Assembly: GCA_018376135.1 (NCBI GenBank)
Contig: JAHABX010000004.1
Location: 74,415 to 138,414, forward strand
DNA length: 64,000 nt
Origin: Clostridiales bacterium
GTDB taxonomy: Bacteria > Bacillota > Clostridia > Lachnospirales > Lachnospiraceae
Direction of reading: 5' to 3'
Translations under genes and position numbers: made by a program
Notes under the pieces: model-generated
Database searches by the model: none
What the model saw: only the letters and a program-made list of their open reading frames with translations
What the model was told of the DNA's origin: nothing
Shown: in pieces, positions 41,269 through 50,248 of the stretch
How positions within the stretch are numbered: position 1 is the first letter of the stretch
Layout of the letters: every line of letters starts with the position of its first letter

Positions 41269-42329
41269 GAATGGATTTGGATGAAGTAATCAGAGGAATC
41301 GAACCGGTTGACCGGGCGAGCATGGAGGAAAGCTGGAGATGCTGGGATTCTCTGTGCAAGCCGCTTCGGGGACTTGGATGGCTGGAGGAGGCAGTGGTCC
41401 GCATGGCAGGCATTTATCGTACGCCCCATCCCCATCCGGATCACCGGGCAGTGGTCATTATGGGAGCAGACAACGGAGTGGTGAAGGAAGGGGTGACCCA
41501 GACGGACAGCTCGGTGACCATTCAGGTGCTGGAAAATATGGGAGAGCGGCTGTCTACCGCCTGTGTCATGTGTCAGCTTGCGGGCTGTGAGCTGATTCCG
41601 GTCAATATTGGAGCGTTGACGGACGGAAAGCATCCCCGGATCCGAAATAAGGTGGTCCGCTATGGAACCGGAAATATTGCAGAGGGTCCGGCCATGACCA
41701 GAGAGGAATGTATCCGGGGGATTCTGACCGGAGTGGATACGGTCCGGGAGATGAAGGAAGAAGGATATAACCTGATCGTCACCGGAGAGATGGGAATCGG
41801 AAATACCACCACCAGCTCTGCCTGCGCGGCAGTTCTGTTCGATCAGGTGGTAGAGCAGGTGACCGGAAGAGGAGCCGGGCTTTCTACGGAGGGGCTGGAC
41901 CGTAAGGTCAATGCCATCCGTCAGGCGATCAGAGTCAATCAGCCGGATAAAACGGATGCTGTTGATGTGATCTCAAAGGTAGGCGGTCTGGATATTGCAG
42001 GTATGACCGGCTGCTATCTGGGAGCGGCATATTATCAGATGCCGATCCTGATCGACGGGTTCATTTCCGCTGTTTCCGCATATTTTGCAGGGATGCTCTG
42101 TCAGACGGCGAAGGAATATATGATTCCCACCCATTGTTCGGCGGAACCAGCAAGTCGTCTGGTTATGGAGCGCCTGGGCATGAAGGCGCCTCTTCAGGCG
42201 GGTATGCATCTGGGAGAGGGTACCGGAGCGATCATGGGGCTGTCTCTCATTGATCAGGCACTGAATGTCTATTATCATCTGACCACCTGGGACGGAGGTC
42301 ATGTGGAGGCCTACGTTCATCAGGTATAA
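41265..42329 (+). CDS. cobT: Nicotinate-nucleotide-dimethylbenzimidazole phosphoribosyltransferase
   Basis: Protein of 354 residues that activates the lower-ligand base as alpha-ribazole phosphate. Conserved segments are KPLRGLGWLEEAVVRMAGI, MGADNGVVKEGVTQTDSSVT, GEMGIGNTTTSSACAAVL, and the C-terminal HLGEGTGAIMGLSLIDQALNVY with the catalytic glutamate. No bluB or bza genes for making the base are in the window, so the base may be taken up or made elsewhere. Confidence 0.95.
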   Translation: MRMDLDEVIRGIEPVDRASMEESWRCWDSLCKPLRGLGWLEEAVVRMAGIYRTPHPHPDHRAVVIMGADNGVVKEGVTQTDSSVTIQVLENMGERLSTACVMCQLAGCELIPVNIGALTDGKHPRIRNKVVRYGTGNIAEGPAMTREECIRGILTGVDTVREMKEEGYNLIVTGEMGIGNTTTSSACAAVLFDQVVEQVTGRGAGLSTEGLDRKVNAIRQAIRVNQPDKTDAVDVISKVGGLDIAGMTGCYLGAAYYQMPILIDGFISAVSAYFAGMLCQTAKEYMIPTHCSAEPASRLVMERLGMKAPLQAGMHLGEGTGAIMGLSLIDQALNVYYHLTTWDGGHVEAYVHQV

Positions 42330-42340
42330 AAGGAGTATGC

Positions 42341-43480
42341 ATGGAGCAGTTTATCTATAAAAACCATCAAAAGCTGAGATACGGTTATACGACCGGATCC
42401 TGTGCGGCAGCGGCGGCGAAAGCGGCTGCTTTCATGCTTTTATCAGGGCAGGATATCAGGACGGTGGATCTGATGACTCCAAAGCAGATGCCCCTTCATC
42501 TGGAGGTGCTGGATCCGGTCCGGACCGGGCAGGAGGTAAGCTGTGCCATCCGAAAGGACGGCGGAGACGACCCGGATGTGACCAACGGGATCCGGGTCTG
42601 TGCCTGTGTGCAGCGAATGGAGCAGCCGGGGATCAGGATCCTGGGCGGCAGAGGCGTGGGACGGGTGACGAAGCCGGGACTGGAGCAGCCGGTTGGAGAG
42701 GCCGCCATTAACCGGGTGCCCCGTCAGATGATCCGGGAAAATCTGGAGGAGGTCTCGAGAAGTCTCGGATATACAGGCGGGCTTCAGGTAACGGTATCCG
42801 TTCCGGAGGGAGAGGAGCTGGCAAAAAGGACCTTCAATCCCCGGCTTGGCATTGTGGGGGGAATCTCAATCCTCGGAACCAGCGGCATCGTAGAGCCCAT
42901 GAGCGAGCAGGCACTGATCGAGACCATCCGGGTGGAGATCCGGCAGAAGCTGGCGAACGGCATGGAATATCTTCTGATCGTGCCGGGCAACTACGGCATC
43001 GATTTTCTCGGAGAATACGGACAGGGCCTTGACCTGGCAGATGCGGTCAAATGCAGCAATTTTGTGGGAGAGGCGCTGGATGCGGCAGTGGAATACGGTG
43101 CAAAGGGCGTGCTTTTGGTGGGGCATATCGGCAAATTTGTCAAGCTGGCAGGCGGGATCATGAATACCCATTCCCACAACGCGGATGCACGGATGGAGCT
43201 TCTCACGGTCCATGCGGCGCTTTTGGGGGCGCCCTTGTCCCTGCTTCGGAGGATGATGGAGTGTGTGACCACGGATGACGCATTACAGTATCTGAAGGAA
43301 GCCGGGATGCTGGAGCCGGTGATGGAACGGCTGCTGGAGCGGATGGAGTTTTATGTGAAGCAGCGGGTGCAGGACCGGCTGGAACCGGGTGTGATCACCT
43401 TTTCCAAGGTACACGGAATCCTGGGACAGACAGGCGGCGTGACAGAGCTGGTGGAACGGATAGGAGCGCAGAACAGATGA
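42341..43480 (+). CDS. cbiD: Cobalt-precorrin-5B C1-methyltransferase
   Basis: Protein of 379 residues. The opening LRYGYTTGSCAAAAAKAAAFMLLSG is diagnostic of CbiD. It methylates C1 after extrusion of C20, so its presence marks the anaerobic (cobalt-early) pathway. It is not a tetrapyrrole-methylase fold. The 3' end overlaps cbiG by four bases. Confidence 0.95.
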   Translation: MEQFIYKNHQKLRYGYTTGSCAAAAAKAAAFMLLSGQDIRTVDLMTPKQMPLHLEVLDPVRTGQEVSCAIRKDGGDDPDVTNGIRVCACVQRMEQPGIRILGGRGVGRVTKPGLEQPVGEAAINRVPRQMIRENLEEVSRSLGYTGGLQVTVSVPEGEELAKRTFNPRLGIVGGISILGTSGIVEPMSEQALIETIRVEIRQKLANGMEYLLIVPGNYGIDFLGEYGQGLDLADAVKCSNFVGEALDAAVEYGAKGVLLVGHIGKFVKLAGGIMNTHSHNADARMELLTVHAALLGAPLSLLRRMMECVTTDDALQYLKEAGMLEPVMERLLERMEFYVKQRVQDRLEPGVITFSKVHGILGQTGGVTELVERIGAQNR

Positions 43481-44538
43481 AGGCTGCAATAATCAGTTTT
43501 ACAGAGCACGGAGCTGAGCTGGCGGCGAAGCTGGTGCAGGAGCTTGGCGAAAGACAGATAAGCTGCGAGGCATGGATCAGGAAAAAGGATTCCTGTCTGA
43601 GCGGAGAGACTGCCCGCCTGGTCAGAAGGCTGGAGGCACCCCTTTCCCGGTGGACGAACGATCAGTTCCCCAGAAAGGATGCGCTGGTCTTCATTGGAGC
43701 GGCAGGCATTGCCGTGCGGAGCATTGCGCCCCATGTGAAGAGCAAGAAGACAGATCCGGCAGTGATCGTGGTGGATGAAAGGGGACGGCATGCCATCTCC
43801 CTTCTGTCCGGGCATATAGGCGGAGCCAATGCCATGACCCGTCTGATCGCCCAGGTGCTGGGAGCAGAGCCGGTCATCACCACGGCGACGGATCTGAGCG
43901 GCAGGTTCGCAGTGGATGAATTTGCTGCCCGAAGGGGCTGGTATATGGATTCCATGGAATATGCCAGAGAGATCGCGGCAGAGCTGGTGGCAGGAAGGAA
44001 AGCAGGAATGAGAAGTGCCTTCCCGGTGCTGGGAACGGTTCCGGAAGAGCTGGATACAGAGGGCGTACAGTCCGTTGGTTTCGCGGTGGATGTGTGGGAC
44101 AGCCGACCGTTTCCCCGGACCCTTCATCTGGTTCCGAAGGCGGTGGTTCTTGGCGTTGGCTGCAGGAAGGGAACGTCAGCGGAGCATATTCTTCGGGTGG
44201 TGGAGCAGGCGCTGAAAAAGCATGGGCTGTTCCGGGAAAGCATCCGTGAAATTGCGTCCATTGATCTGAAAAAGGAAGAAGCGGGGATCCTGTCGCTGGC
44301 ACAGCGCTGGCAGATCCCATTTATCACATATACAGCCCAGGAGCTTCAGGAAGCGGAATCTGAGGATGGATTTACAGAATCGGAATTTGTAAGAGCGGTC
44401 GCAGGCGTGGGAAATGTCTGTGAAAGGGCAGCGCTTCTGGGGGCGGGAGCCAGGAGGCTTCTGATACCAAAGACTGCCTGTGAGGGAGTGACGGTGGCTG
44501 CCGCACTGGCGGATTATACTGTCTGCATGGAGGAGTAA
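43477..44538 (+). CDS. cbiG: Cobalt-precorrin-5A hydrolase
   Basis: Protein of 353 residues that opens the lactone ring of cobalt-precorrin-5A and releases the two-carbon fragment. The central GAAGIAVRSIAPHVKSKKTDPAVIVVDERGRHAISLLSGHIGGANAMTRLIA run (about residues 70-120) is characteristic, and the C-terminal half has the CbiG-C fold starting at VVLGVGCRKGTS. It is a stand-alone protein, not fused to CbiH. The next gene starts one base after its stop. Confidence 0.93.
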   Translation: MKAAIISFTEHGAELAAKLVQELGERQISCEAWIRKKDSCLSGETARLVRRLEAPLSRWTNDQFPRKDALVFIGAAGIAVRSIAPHVKSKKTDPAVIVVDERGRHAISLLSGHIGGANAMTRLIAQVLGAEPVITTATDLSGRFAVDEFAARRGWYMDSMEYAREIAAELVAGRKAGMRSAFPVLGTVPEELDTEGVQSVGFAVDVWDSRPFPRTLHLVPKAVVLGVGCRKGTSAEHILRVVEQALKKHGLFRESIREIASIDLKKEEAGILSLAQRWQIPFITYTAQELQEAESEDGFTESEFVRAVAGVGNVCERAALLGAGARRLLIPKTACEGVTVAAALADYTVCMEE

Positions 44539-44539
44539 G

Positions 44540-46585
44540 ATGAGACCAGTAATCGTATTTGCAGGAACCATAGAAGGAAGAACACTGTCGGAGTATCTGT
44601 CGGGACAGAAGGTAACCGTAACCGCATGTGTGGCAACGGAATATGGAGAGACACTGCTTTCCGAAAGTGAATACCTGAAGGTGCACGCCGGTCGGATGGA
44701 CGAAGCACAGATGGAGCAGTTTATCCGGGAACAGGCTCCTAAGCTGGTGGTGGATGCTACCCATCCCTATGCGGCTGCGGTGTCGGAAAATCTGTCCCGG
44801 GCGTGTAAGGCGCAGAGTGTGGACTACCTGCGTCTGATCCGGGAGAGCTCTTTTGCGGCGGGGCTGTCCGGGCAGGCGGTCTGCGTATCATCTGTAGAAG
44901 AGGCAGTGGAGTATCTGAAAGGGACAAGGGGGAATATACTGGCGACCACCGGGAGCAAGGAGCTGTTCCGGTATACAGAGCTTCCGGATTACAGGGAGAG
45001 AGTTTATGCAAGAGTCCTCTCCACCGGCGAGGTGGCAGCAGCCTGCGAAAGGCTGGGCTTCTGCGGCAGGAACCTGATCTGCATGCAGGGACCCTTCAGC
45101 GAAGAGCTGAATACCGCCATGCTGAAGCAGTTTGACTGCCGGTATCTGGTCACCAAGGAGACCGGGAAGGCGGGAGGCTTTGAAGAGAAGCTTCGGGCAG
45201 CGGAACGTGCAGGGGCACAGGTGGTTCTGATCGGAAGACCTGCGGAGCAGGAGGGCTGTTCCTATGAGGAGGTTCTGCAGATCCTGAAGGAAAGACTGCG
45301 CCTGTCTTCTGAAGTGGAAGGAACAGAGACAGGAGCGGGAGCAGTGGAGACAGTACCCGCAAAAGATGTGCAGAAGCGCCGGGTAACACTGATCGGCATC
45401 GGCATGGGGACATCAAAGGGGATGACGCTGGAGGCAGAAAGTGCGATTCGGGAAGCGGATCTTCTCATCGGGGCAGACCGGATGCTGGAGGCAGCAGTCC
45501 ATGAGAAAAAGCCGGTCTACAGCGCTTATGACCCCAGGAAGATTGCGGCATATATAGAGGAGCATCCGGAATACCTTCGTACAGCGGTGCTTTTATCCGG
45601 CGATATTGGATTTTACAGCGGTGCGAAAAAGCTCTATGAGGCACTGGGAAGGCTGGAGCTGGAGATCAGAAGTGTTCCGGGAATCTCTTCTGTGGTATAT
45701 TTCTGCAGCAGGCTTCAGATGCCCTGGGAGGATGTATGTCTTCAGAGCACCCATGGACGAAGTGCAAATCTGATCGGAGCAGTGCGTACCCATCAGAAGA
45801 CCTTCACCCTGCTAAGCGCGAAGGACAGCGTGCAGAAGCTCTGTCGGGAGCTTGTGGAATACGGGCTGTCTCAGGTGCAGGTGCATGTGGGAGAAAGGCT
45901 GGGATATGAGGAGGAGCGGATCAGCTCCGGCACTCCGTCAGAGCTTTTAAGCAGAAGCTATGACGGTCTTTGTGTGGCGCTGATCGAGAATCCTTATGCC
46001 TCCTCCGTGGTACGGTCCTGTATTGAGGACGGAGAATTTCTCCGGGGCAAAGCGCCCATGACCAAGAGTGAGGTGCGAAGCCTTTCGGTGGCAAAGCTTG
46101 GTCTTGCCAGAGATGCGGTGGTTTATGATATCGGAGCCGGGACCGGTTCTGTGACCATTGAGATGGCGCTGCAGGCAGTGGACGGAATGGTATATGCCAT
46201 CGAGCGCAATGAGGAGGCGTGCGGGCTGATCGAGGAGAATAAGAGACGCTTCGGGACGCCCAATATTCAGGTGGTGCACGGACTGGCGCCGGAGGCAATG
46301 GCAGGACTGCCCGTACCTACCCATGCATTTATCGGAGGCTCTGCCGGAAATCTGAAGGAGATCCTTCAGTGCCTGCTTGAGAAAAATCCATATATCCGTC
46401 TGGTCATCAATACGGTGACGCTGGAGACCATTGCAGAGGTGACAGAATGTCTCCGGGAGCTGCCGCTGCTGGAAGAAGAGGTTCTCTCCATCAGTGCAGC
46501 CCGGGCGAAACTGCTGGGAAGATACCATCTGATGACGGGACAGAATCCCATCTACATCATCACGTGCAGAGGAGGAGAGGCATGA
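44540..46585 (+). CDS. CbiJ-CbiE-CbiT trifunctional fusion
   Basis: A 681-residue protein with three parts. Residues about 1-255 are cobalt-precorrin-6A reductase (VFAGTIEGRTLSEYL, VDATHPYAAAVSENL, ATTGSKELFRY). Residues about 285-480 are the C5-methyltransferase CbiE (VTLIGIGMGTSKGMTLEAESAIREADLLIGADRML, LLSGDIGFYSGAKKLYEAL). Residues about 495-681 are the C15-methyltransferase/decarboxylase CbiT (GAGTGSVTIEMALQ SAM motif, HAFIGGSAGNLKEIL). A charged linker rich in Glu/Gly/Ala joins the first two. CbiE-CbiT fusions (CobL) are common; the added N-terminal reductase is less so. Stop and cbiA start overlap (ATGA). Confidence 0.93.
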   Translation: MRPVIVFAGTIEGRTLSEYLSGQKVTVTACVATEYGETLLSESEYLKVHAGRMDEAQMEQFIREQAPKLVVDATHPYAAAVSENLSRACKAQSVDYLRLIRESSFAAGLSGQAVCVSSVEEAVEYLKGTRGNILATTGSKELFRYTELPDYRERVYARVLSTGEVAAACERLGFCGRNLICMQGPFSEELNTAMLKQFDCRYLVTKETGKAGGFEEKLRAAERAGAQVVLIGRPAEQEGCSYEEVLQILKERLRLSSEVEGTETGAGAVETVPAKDVQKRRVTLIGIGMGTSKGMTLEAESAIREADLLIGADRMLEAAVHEKKPVYSAYDPRKIAAYIEEHPEYLRTAVLLSGDIGFYSGAKKLYEALGRLELEIRSVPGISSVVYFCSRLQMPWEDVCLQSTHGRSANLIGAVRTHQKTFTLLSAKDSVQKLCRELVEYGLSQVQVHVGERLGYEEERISSGTPSELLSRSYDGLCVALIENPYASSVVRSCIEDGEFLRGKAPMTKSEVRSLSVAKLGLARDAVVYDIGAGTGSVTIEMALQAVDGMVYAIERNEEACGLIEENKRRFGTPNIQVVHGLAPEAMAGLPVPTHAFIGGSAGNLKEILQCLLEKNPYIRLVINTVTLETIAEVTECLRELPLLEEEVLSISAARAKLLGRYHLMTGQNPIYIITCRGGEA

Positions 46586-47958
46586 AGATACCAAGAGTCC
46601 TTTTGACCGCGCCCGCAAGCGGCAGCGGCAAGACCCTGATCACCTGCGGGATCCTGCAGGCGCTGGTAAACCGGGGAATGAAGGCTGCCTCCTTCAAATG
46701 CGGACCGGATTATATTGATCCTATGTTCCACGGGCGGGTCATCGGGACCAGATCCCGTAATCTGGACACCTTTTTCACGGATGCAGAGACCACCCGGTAT
46801 CTTTTCGGGAAATATGCCTCCGGCTGTGACGTGGCGGTCATTGAGGGCGTTATGGGCTATTATGACGGTCTGGGCGGGATCCGAACCGAGGGAAGTACCT
46901 ATGACGCGGCATGCACGCTGGATGCGCCGGTGGTGCTGGTGGTGAATGCAAAAGGAGCAAGCCTGTCCATACTGGCAATGGTAAAGGGCTTTCTGGCTTA
47001 TCGGACGGACAGCCATATCCGGGCAGTCATCCTGAATCAGGTATCGCCCATGATCTACCGGCAGCTGAAGCCCCTTTTGGAGCAGGAGCTGGGGGTGCAG
47101 GTGCTGGGCTATGTGCCGAAGCTTACGGATCTTACGCTGGAAAGCCGGCATCTTGGACTGGTGCTGCCGGGAGAGATCGAAGCGCTCAGGGAGAAGCTGA
47201 ACGCTCTGGCAGCGGTGCTGGAAGAGACGCTGGATCTGGGCTCCCTTCTGGAGCTTGCTAAAAACAGTCCGGAGCTTTTGGCTGTGAAGCCGTCCATTCC
47301 CATTTTGTCCCTTGCGGAGCCTCTTCGGATCGCGATTGCGGAGGATGAGGCATTTTGCTTCACCTATCCGGACAATCTGGAGCTTTTGCAGGAGATGGGA
47401 GCAGAGCTTGTACCATTTTCTCCGTTGAAGGATCGGAGGCTGCCGGAAGGAATTTCCGGTATGATCTTAAGCGGAGGCTACCCGGAGCTTCATGCACGGG
47501 CGCTGAGTGAGAACTGCTCCATGCGGGAGGCAGTCCGGGAGGCCGTGCAGAAGGGAATGCCCTGTATTGCCGAGTGCGGCGGATTTCTGTATCTGCACCG
47601 GGAGCTGGAGGGAGCGGACGGAAACCAGTATCCTATGGCAGGTGTGATCGAGGCGAAAGCTTACCGGACAGAAAAGCTGGGACGTTTTGGTTATATTACC
47701 CTGACGGCAAAGGAAGATCAGCTTCTGGGGAATGCCGGAACCAGCGTCCGGGGACATGAATTCCATTACTGGGACAGCGAACGCTGCGGAGAGAGCTTTC
47801 ATGCGGGGAAGCCTGTGGGGAAGAGAGAGTGGGACTGTGTCTGGGGCACAAAGACTTTGTATGCAGGATTTCCTCATCTGTTTTTCTACTCCAACACGCA
47901 GGTTCCTTATGAATTTATAAAAAAATGCGAGGAGTACAGGACATGCGGATACTGGTGA
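46582..47958 (+). CDS. cbiA: Cobyrinic acid a,c-diamide synthase
   Basis: Glutamine-dependent enzyme of 458 residues that amidates the a and c side chains. N-terminal P-loop LLTAPASGSGKTLITCGIL, then KCGPDYIDPMFH and VAVIEGVMGYYDG, which are diagnostic. The C-terminal glutaminase has the nucleophile in IAECGGFLYLH. GGAGGAGAGG is just before ATG 46582; a longer in-frame start at 46447 would sit inside the preceding fusion gene without a ribosome-binding site. It overlaps cobU by 16 bp. Confidence 0.94.
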   Translation: MKIPRVLLTAPASGSGKTLITCGILQALVNRGMKAASFKCGPDYIDPMFHGRVIGTRSRNLDTFFTDAETTRYLFGKYASGCDVAVIEGVMGYYDGLGGIRTEGSTYDAACTLDAPVVLVVNAKGASLSILAMVKGFLAYRTDSHIRAVILNQVSPMIYRQLKPLLEQELGVQVLGYVPKLTDLTLESRHLGLVLPGEIEALREKLNALAAVLEETLDLGSLLELAKNSPELLAVKPSIPILSLAEPLRIAIAEDEAFCFTYPDNLELLQEMGAELVPFSPLKDRRLPEGISGMILSGGYPELHARALSENCSMREAVREAVQKGMPCIAECGGFLYLHRELEGADGNQYPMAGVIEAKAYRTEKLGRFGYITLTAKEDQLLGNAGTSVRGHEFHYWDSERCGESFHAGKPVGKREWDCVWGTKTLYAGFPHLFFYSNTQVPYEFIKKCEEYRTCGYW

Positions 47959-48485
47959 CAGGGGGAAGCGGAAGCGGGAAGTCGGAGTTTGCGGAGCATC
48001 TGATCCTGCAGTTACATACAAAGCCGTATCTTTATGTGGCGACCATGTATCCCTTTGATGAGGAATGTCATCAGAGGATCGAAAGGCACAGACAGATGCG
48101 CAAGGAAAAGGAATTTGACACCCTGGAATGCTATACGGATCTGAAGCATGCGTCTGCGGAAGGGTATGGAACGGTGCTTCTGGAGTGCATGTCCAACCTG
48201 ACCGCCAATGAGATGTATCAGGAGGGCGGAGCAGGCGAGCGGTGTGTGGAAGCGGTGCTGGAGGGGGTCCGTCATATGAGCGGACAGTGTGAGCATATGG
48301 TCATTGTGACCAACGAGATATTTTCCGACGGGATCGATTATGATGCGGAGACCAGGAAGTACCAGCAGAACCTGGGAAGGATCAATCAGGAGCTGGCAAA
48401 GCTTGCCGATCTGGTGGTGGAGGTGGTCTATTCCATTCCTGTTGTCCATAAAGGAAGGCTTGAGGAGGTGTGCAAAGAATGCTGA
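47943..48485 (+). CDS. cobU: Adenosylcobinamide kinase / guanylyltransferase
   Basis: Protein of 180 residues. P-loop LVTGGSGSGKSEFAEHL at the N-terminus, YVATMYPFDEECHQRIERHRQMR (the guanylylated histidine region), and VTNEIFSDGIDYDAETRKYQQNLGRINQELAKLADLVVEVVYSIPV are typical of CobU. It phosphorylates adenosylcobinamide and transfers GMP. The ATG at 47943 has AGGAG upstream and gives the family opening; ATG 47925 is too long. A second, shorter relative lies two genes downstream. Confidence 0.92.
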   Translation: MRILVTGGSGSGKSEFAEHLILQLHTKPYLYVATMYPFDEECHQRIERHRQMRKEKEFDTLECYTDLKHASAEGYGTVLLECMSNLTANEMYQEGGAGERCVEAVLEGVRHMSGQCEHMVIVTNEIFSDGIDYDAETRKYQQNLGRINQELAKLADLVVEVVYSIPVVHKGRLEEVCKEC

Positions 48486-49246
48486 AGCAGATATGGAACA
48501 GTTTTTTGATCGCATTTGCCATGTTTTCCAAGATTCCGGTTCCGAGAGCAGACTGGGATAAGGAAAATATGAAGTATATGATGTGCTTTTTCCCGGGGAT
48601 CGGTCTGGTGATCGGCGGGCTGCTCATGGGCTACGGCTGGATCTGTCAGGCGGCGGATTTTGGCAGCCTCATGAGGGGAGCAGGCTTTGTGCTGATCCCT
48701 GTGCTGGTGACCGGCGGAATCCATCTGGACGGATTCCTGGATACGGTGGATGCGCTGAGCTCTTATCAGCCAAAGGAACGGAAGCTGGAGATCTTAAAGG
48801 ATTCCCATGCGGGCGCTTTTGCGGTCATTATGGGCTGCGCCTATTTTGTGCTGGCGCTGGGGGTATGGAGTGAGCTGCCGGATTGTGCACTGCCGCTGAT
48901 GGGCATTGGCTGTGTGGTTTCCCGGTCTTTGAGCGGGCTTGCCCTGACCTTTTTTCCCTGTGCCAATCAGAAGGGCTCCCTTGGGATGTTCGCCGATGCG
49001 GCACAGCGAAAAACCGTGAGAGTGGTACTGATCCTTTGGCTTGTTCTGTGTGCGCTGCCGGCATTTGACCTGAACTGGAAGCTGGCCCTGATTCTTTTGG
49101 GAACGGCAGTGTGTGTTTATGGATATTATTACCGGGTGGCGGTCAGGGAGTTCGGCGGAACCACCGGAGATATCGCGGGATTTTTCGTACAGGTGTGTGA
49201 GCTTGCCATGGCATGTACGGTCATGCTGGGAGGAAAATTATTATGA
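48479..49246 (+). CDS. cobS: Adenosylcobinamide-GDP ribazoletransferase
   Basis: Membrane enzyme of 255 residues with about six to seven hydrophobic helices, joining adenosylcobinamide-GDP with alpha-ribazole. The motif GGIHLDGFLDTVDALSSYQPKERKLEILKDSHAGAFAV (near residues 80-118) is the conserved acidic active-site region. The ATG at 48479 follows GAGGAGGT by nine bases; a GTG at 48470 would have no spacing. Stop and next start overlap (ATGA). Confidence 0.94.
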   Translation: MLKQIWNSFLIAFAMFSKIPVPRADWDKENMKYMMCFFPGIGLVIGGLLMGYGWICQAADFGSLMRGAGFVLIPVLVTGGIHLDGFLDTVDALSSYQPKERKLEILKDSHAGAFAVIMGCAYFVLALGVWSELPDCALPLMGIGCVVSRSLSGLALTFFPCANQKGSLGMFADAAQRKTVRVVLILWLVLCALPAFDLNWKLALILLGTAVCVYGYYYRVAVREFGGTTGDIAGFFVQVCELAMACTVMLGGKLL

Positions 49247-49623
49247 TATTGGTGACGGGCGGCTGTTTTCAGGGGAAGACAGCCTATGCATGTGAAAGAT
49301 TTGGAATTGACAGAGGAGAAGCGGTGGACGGAGCGGTCTGCCCGCTGGAGGATCTCTATCATGTAAGGCTTCTCTATCATTTTCATGAATATATACGGCG
49401 GCTGATGGAAGCGGAGCAGGAGCTGTCTGTTCCGGAGCTTTTAAGACGCAATCCGGGAATTGTGCTGGTGACCAATGAACTGGGATACGGTGTGGTTCCC
49501 GTGGACCGGTTTGACCGGGCATACCGGGAAAAGACCGGGCGTGTGTGCTGTGAGATCGCAAAAGAGGCAGCAAAGGTCCACCGGGTCGTCTGCGGAATGG
49601 GGACGGTGATCAAGGGTGATTGA
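49243..49623 (+). CDS. Short CobU-like P-loop protein
   Basis: Protein of 126 residues beginning MILVTGGCFQGKTAYACERFG, a P-loop related to CobU. A later IVLVTNELGYGVVPVDRFDRAYREKTGRVCCEIAKEA resembles the VTNE...R...GRINQE region of CobU. About 50 residues are missing compared with CobU, including the histidine-rich RIERHRQMR guanylylation segment and the C-terminal tail. It may keep ATP binding and kinase activity without nucleotidyl transfer, or be regulatory. GGAGGAAA precedes the ATG. It is placed between cobS and cobC. Confidence 0.8.
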   Translation: MILVTGGCFQGKTAYACERFGIDRGEAVDGAVCPLEDLYHVRLLYHFHEYIRRLMEAEQELSVPELLRRNPGIVLVTNELGYGVVPVDRFDRAYREKTGRVCCEIAKEAAKVHRVVCGMGTVIKGD

Positions 49624-50248
49624 AATTTTACTGATCAGGCATTCCATCACCCAGGGCAATACGGAAGGGCGTTACATCGGGAGCCGGACAGACGAGCCCC
49701 TTTGTGAAGCGGGTATAAGACTGGTTCTGGAGCGGGAGTATCCAAAGGTATCACGGATCTATACAAGCCCTATGAAGCGGTGCTTGGAGACTGCAGAGCT
49801 GATCTGGAGTGACAGGGAGGCGCCGGTCATCTCTGTGCCGGAGCTTCGGGAATGTGACTTTGGAGCTTTTGAAAATAAAAATTACAGAGAATTAAGCGGG
49901 GATCCGGATTATCAGGCATGGATCGACAGCGGCGGTACGCTGCCCTTTCCCGGAGGCGAATCGCAGGAAGGATTCCGGGCGCGCTGTCAGGCGGCGTTTG
50001 CCCGGATCGTGTCAAAGATACGGGCGGCAGCACTATCTGCAGGCATACAGACGGCTGCAGGAGCAAACGCCGCAGAACAGCCCTTCCGGGCGGCAGTGGT
50101 CGCTCATGGAGGGACTATCATGGCGATCCTGGAAAAATACGGATCTCCGAAGAGGGAATATTTTGACTATCAGGTGAAGAACGGCTGCGGATATGTGCTG
50201 ACACCTGTGGAAGGGACGGAATTATGGAACTATCAATACTGGCAGTAG
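49616..50248 (+). CDS. cobC: Alpha-ribazole phosphatase-like histidine phosphatase
   Basis: Histidine-phosphatase family protein of 210 residues. The catalytic motif reads LIRHSITQGN, with Ser where most have Gly (RHG). YTSPMKRCLETAELI, LRECDFGAFENKNY and the second histidine in VVAHGGTIMAIL are all present, so it should be active. In this operon it most likely removes phosphate from alpha-ribazole 5'-phosphate or adenosylcobalamin 5'-phosphate. A ~15-residue alanine-rich insert precedes the last motif. It starts with GTG and overlaps the previous gene by eight bases. Confidence 0.87.
   Translation: MIEILLIRHSITQGNTEGRYIGSRTDEPLCEAGIRLVLEREYPKVSRIYTSPMKRCLETAELIWSDREAPVISVPELRECDFGAFENKNYRELSGDPDYQAWIDSGGTLPFPGGESQEGFRARCQAAFARIVSKIRAAALSAGIQTAAGANAAEQPFRAAVVAHGGTIMAILEKYGSPKREYFDYQVKNGCGYVLTPVEGTELWNYQYWQ

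Noticed and set aside
46447..46581. Longer start for cbiA
   Set aside because: It would lie within the CbiT domain in another frame; the GGAGGAGAGG before 46582 and the MKIPRVLLTAPASGSGK opening fit the family.
49616..50248. CobC as inactive because of RHS instead of RHG
   Set aside because: Both catalytic histidines and the arginines are present; substitutions at the glycine position occur in active histidine phosphatases.
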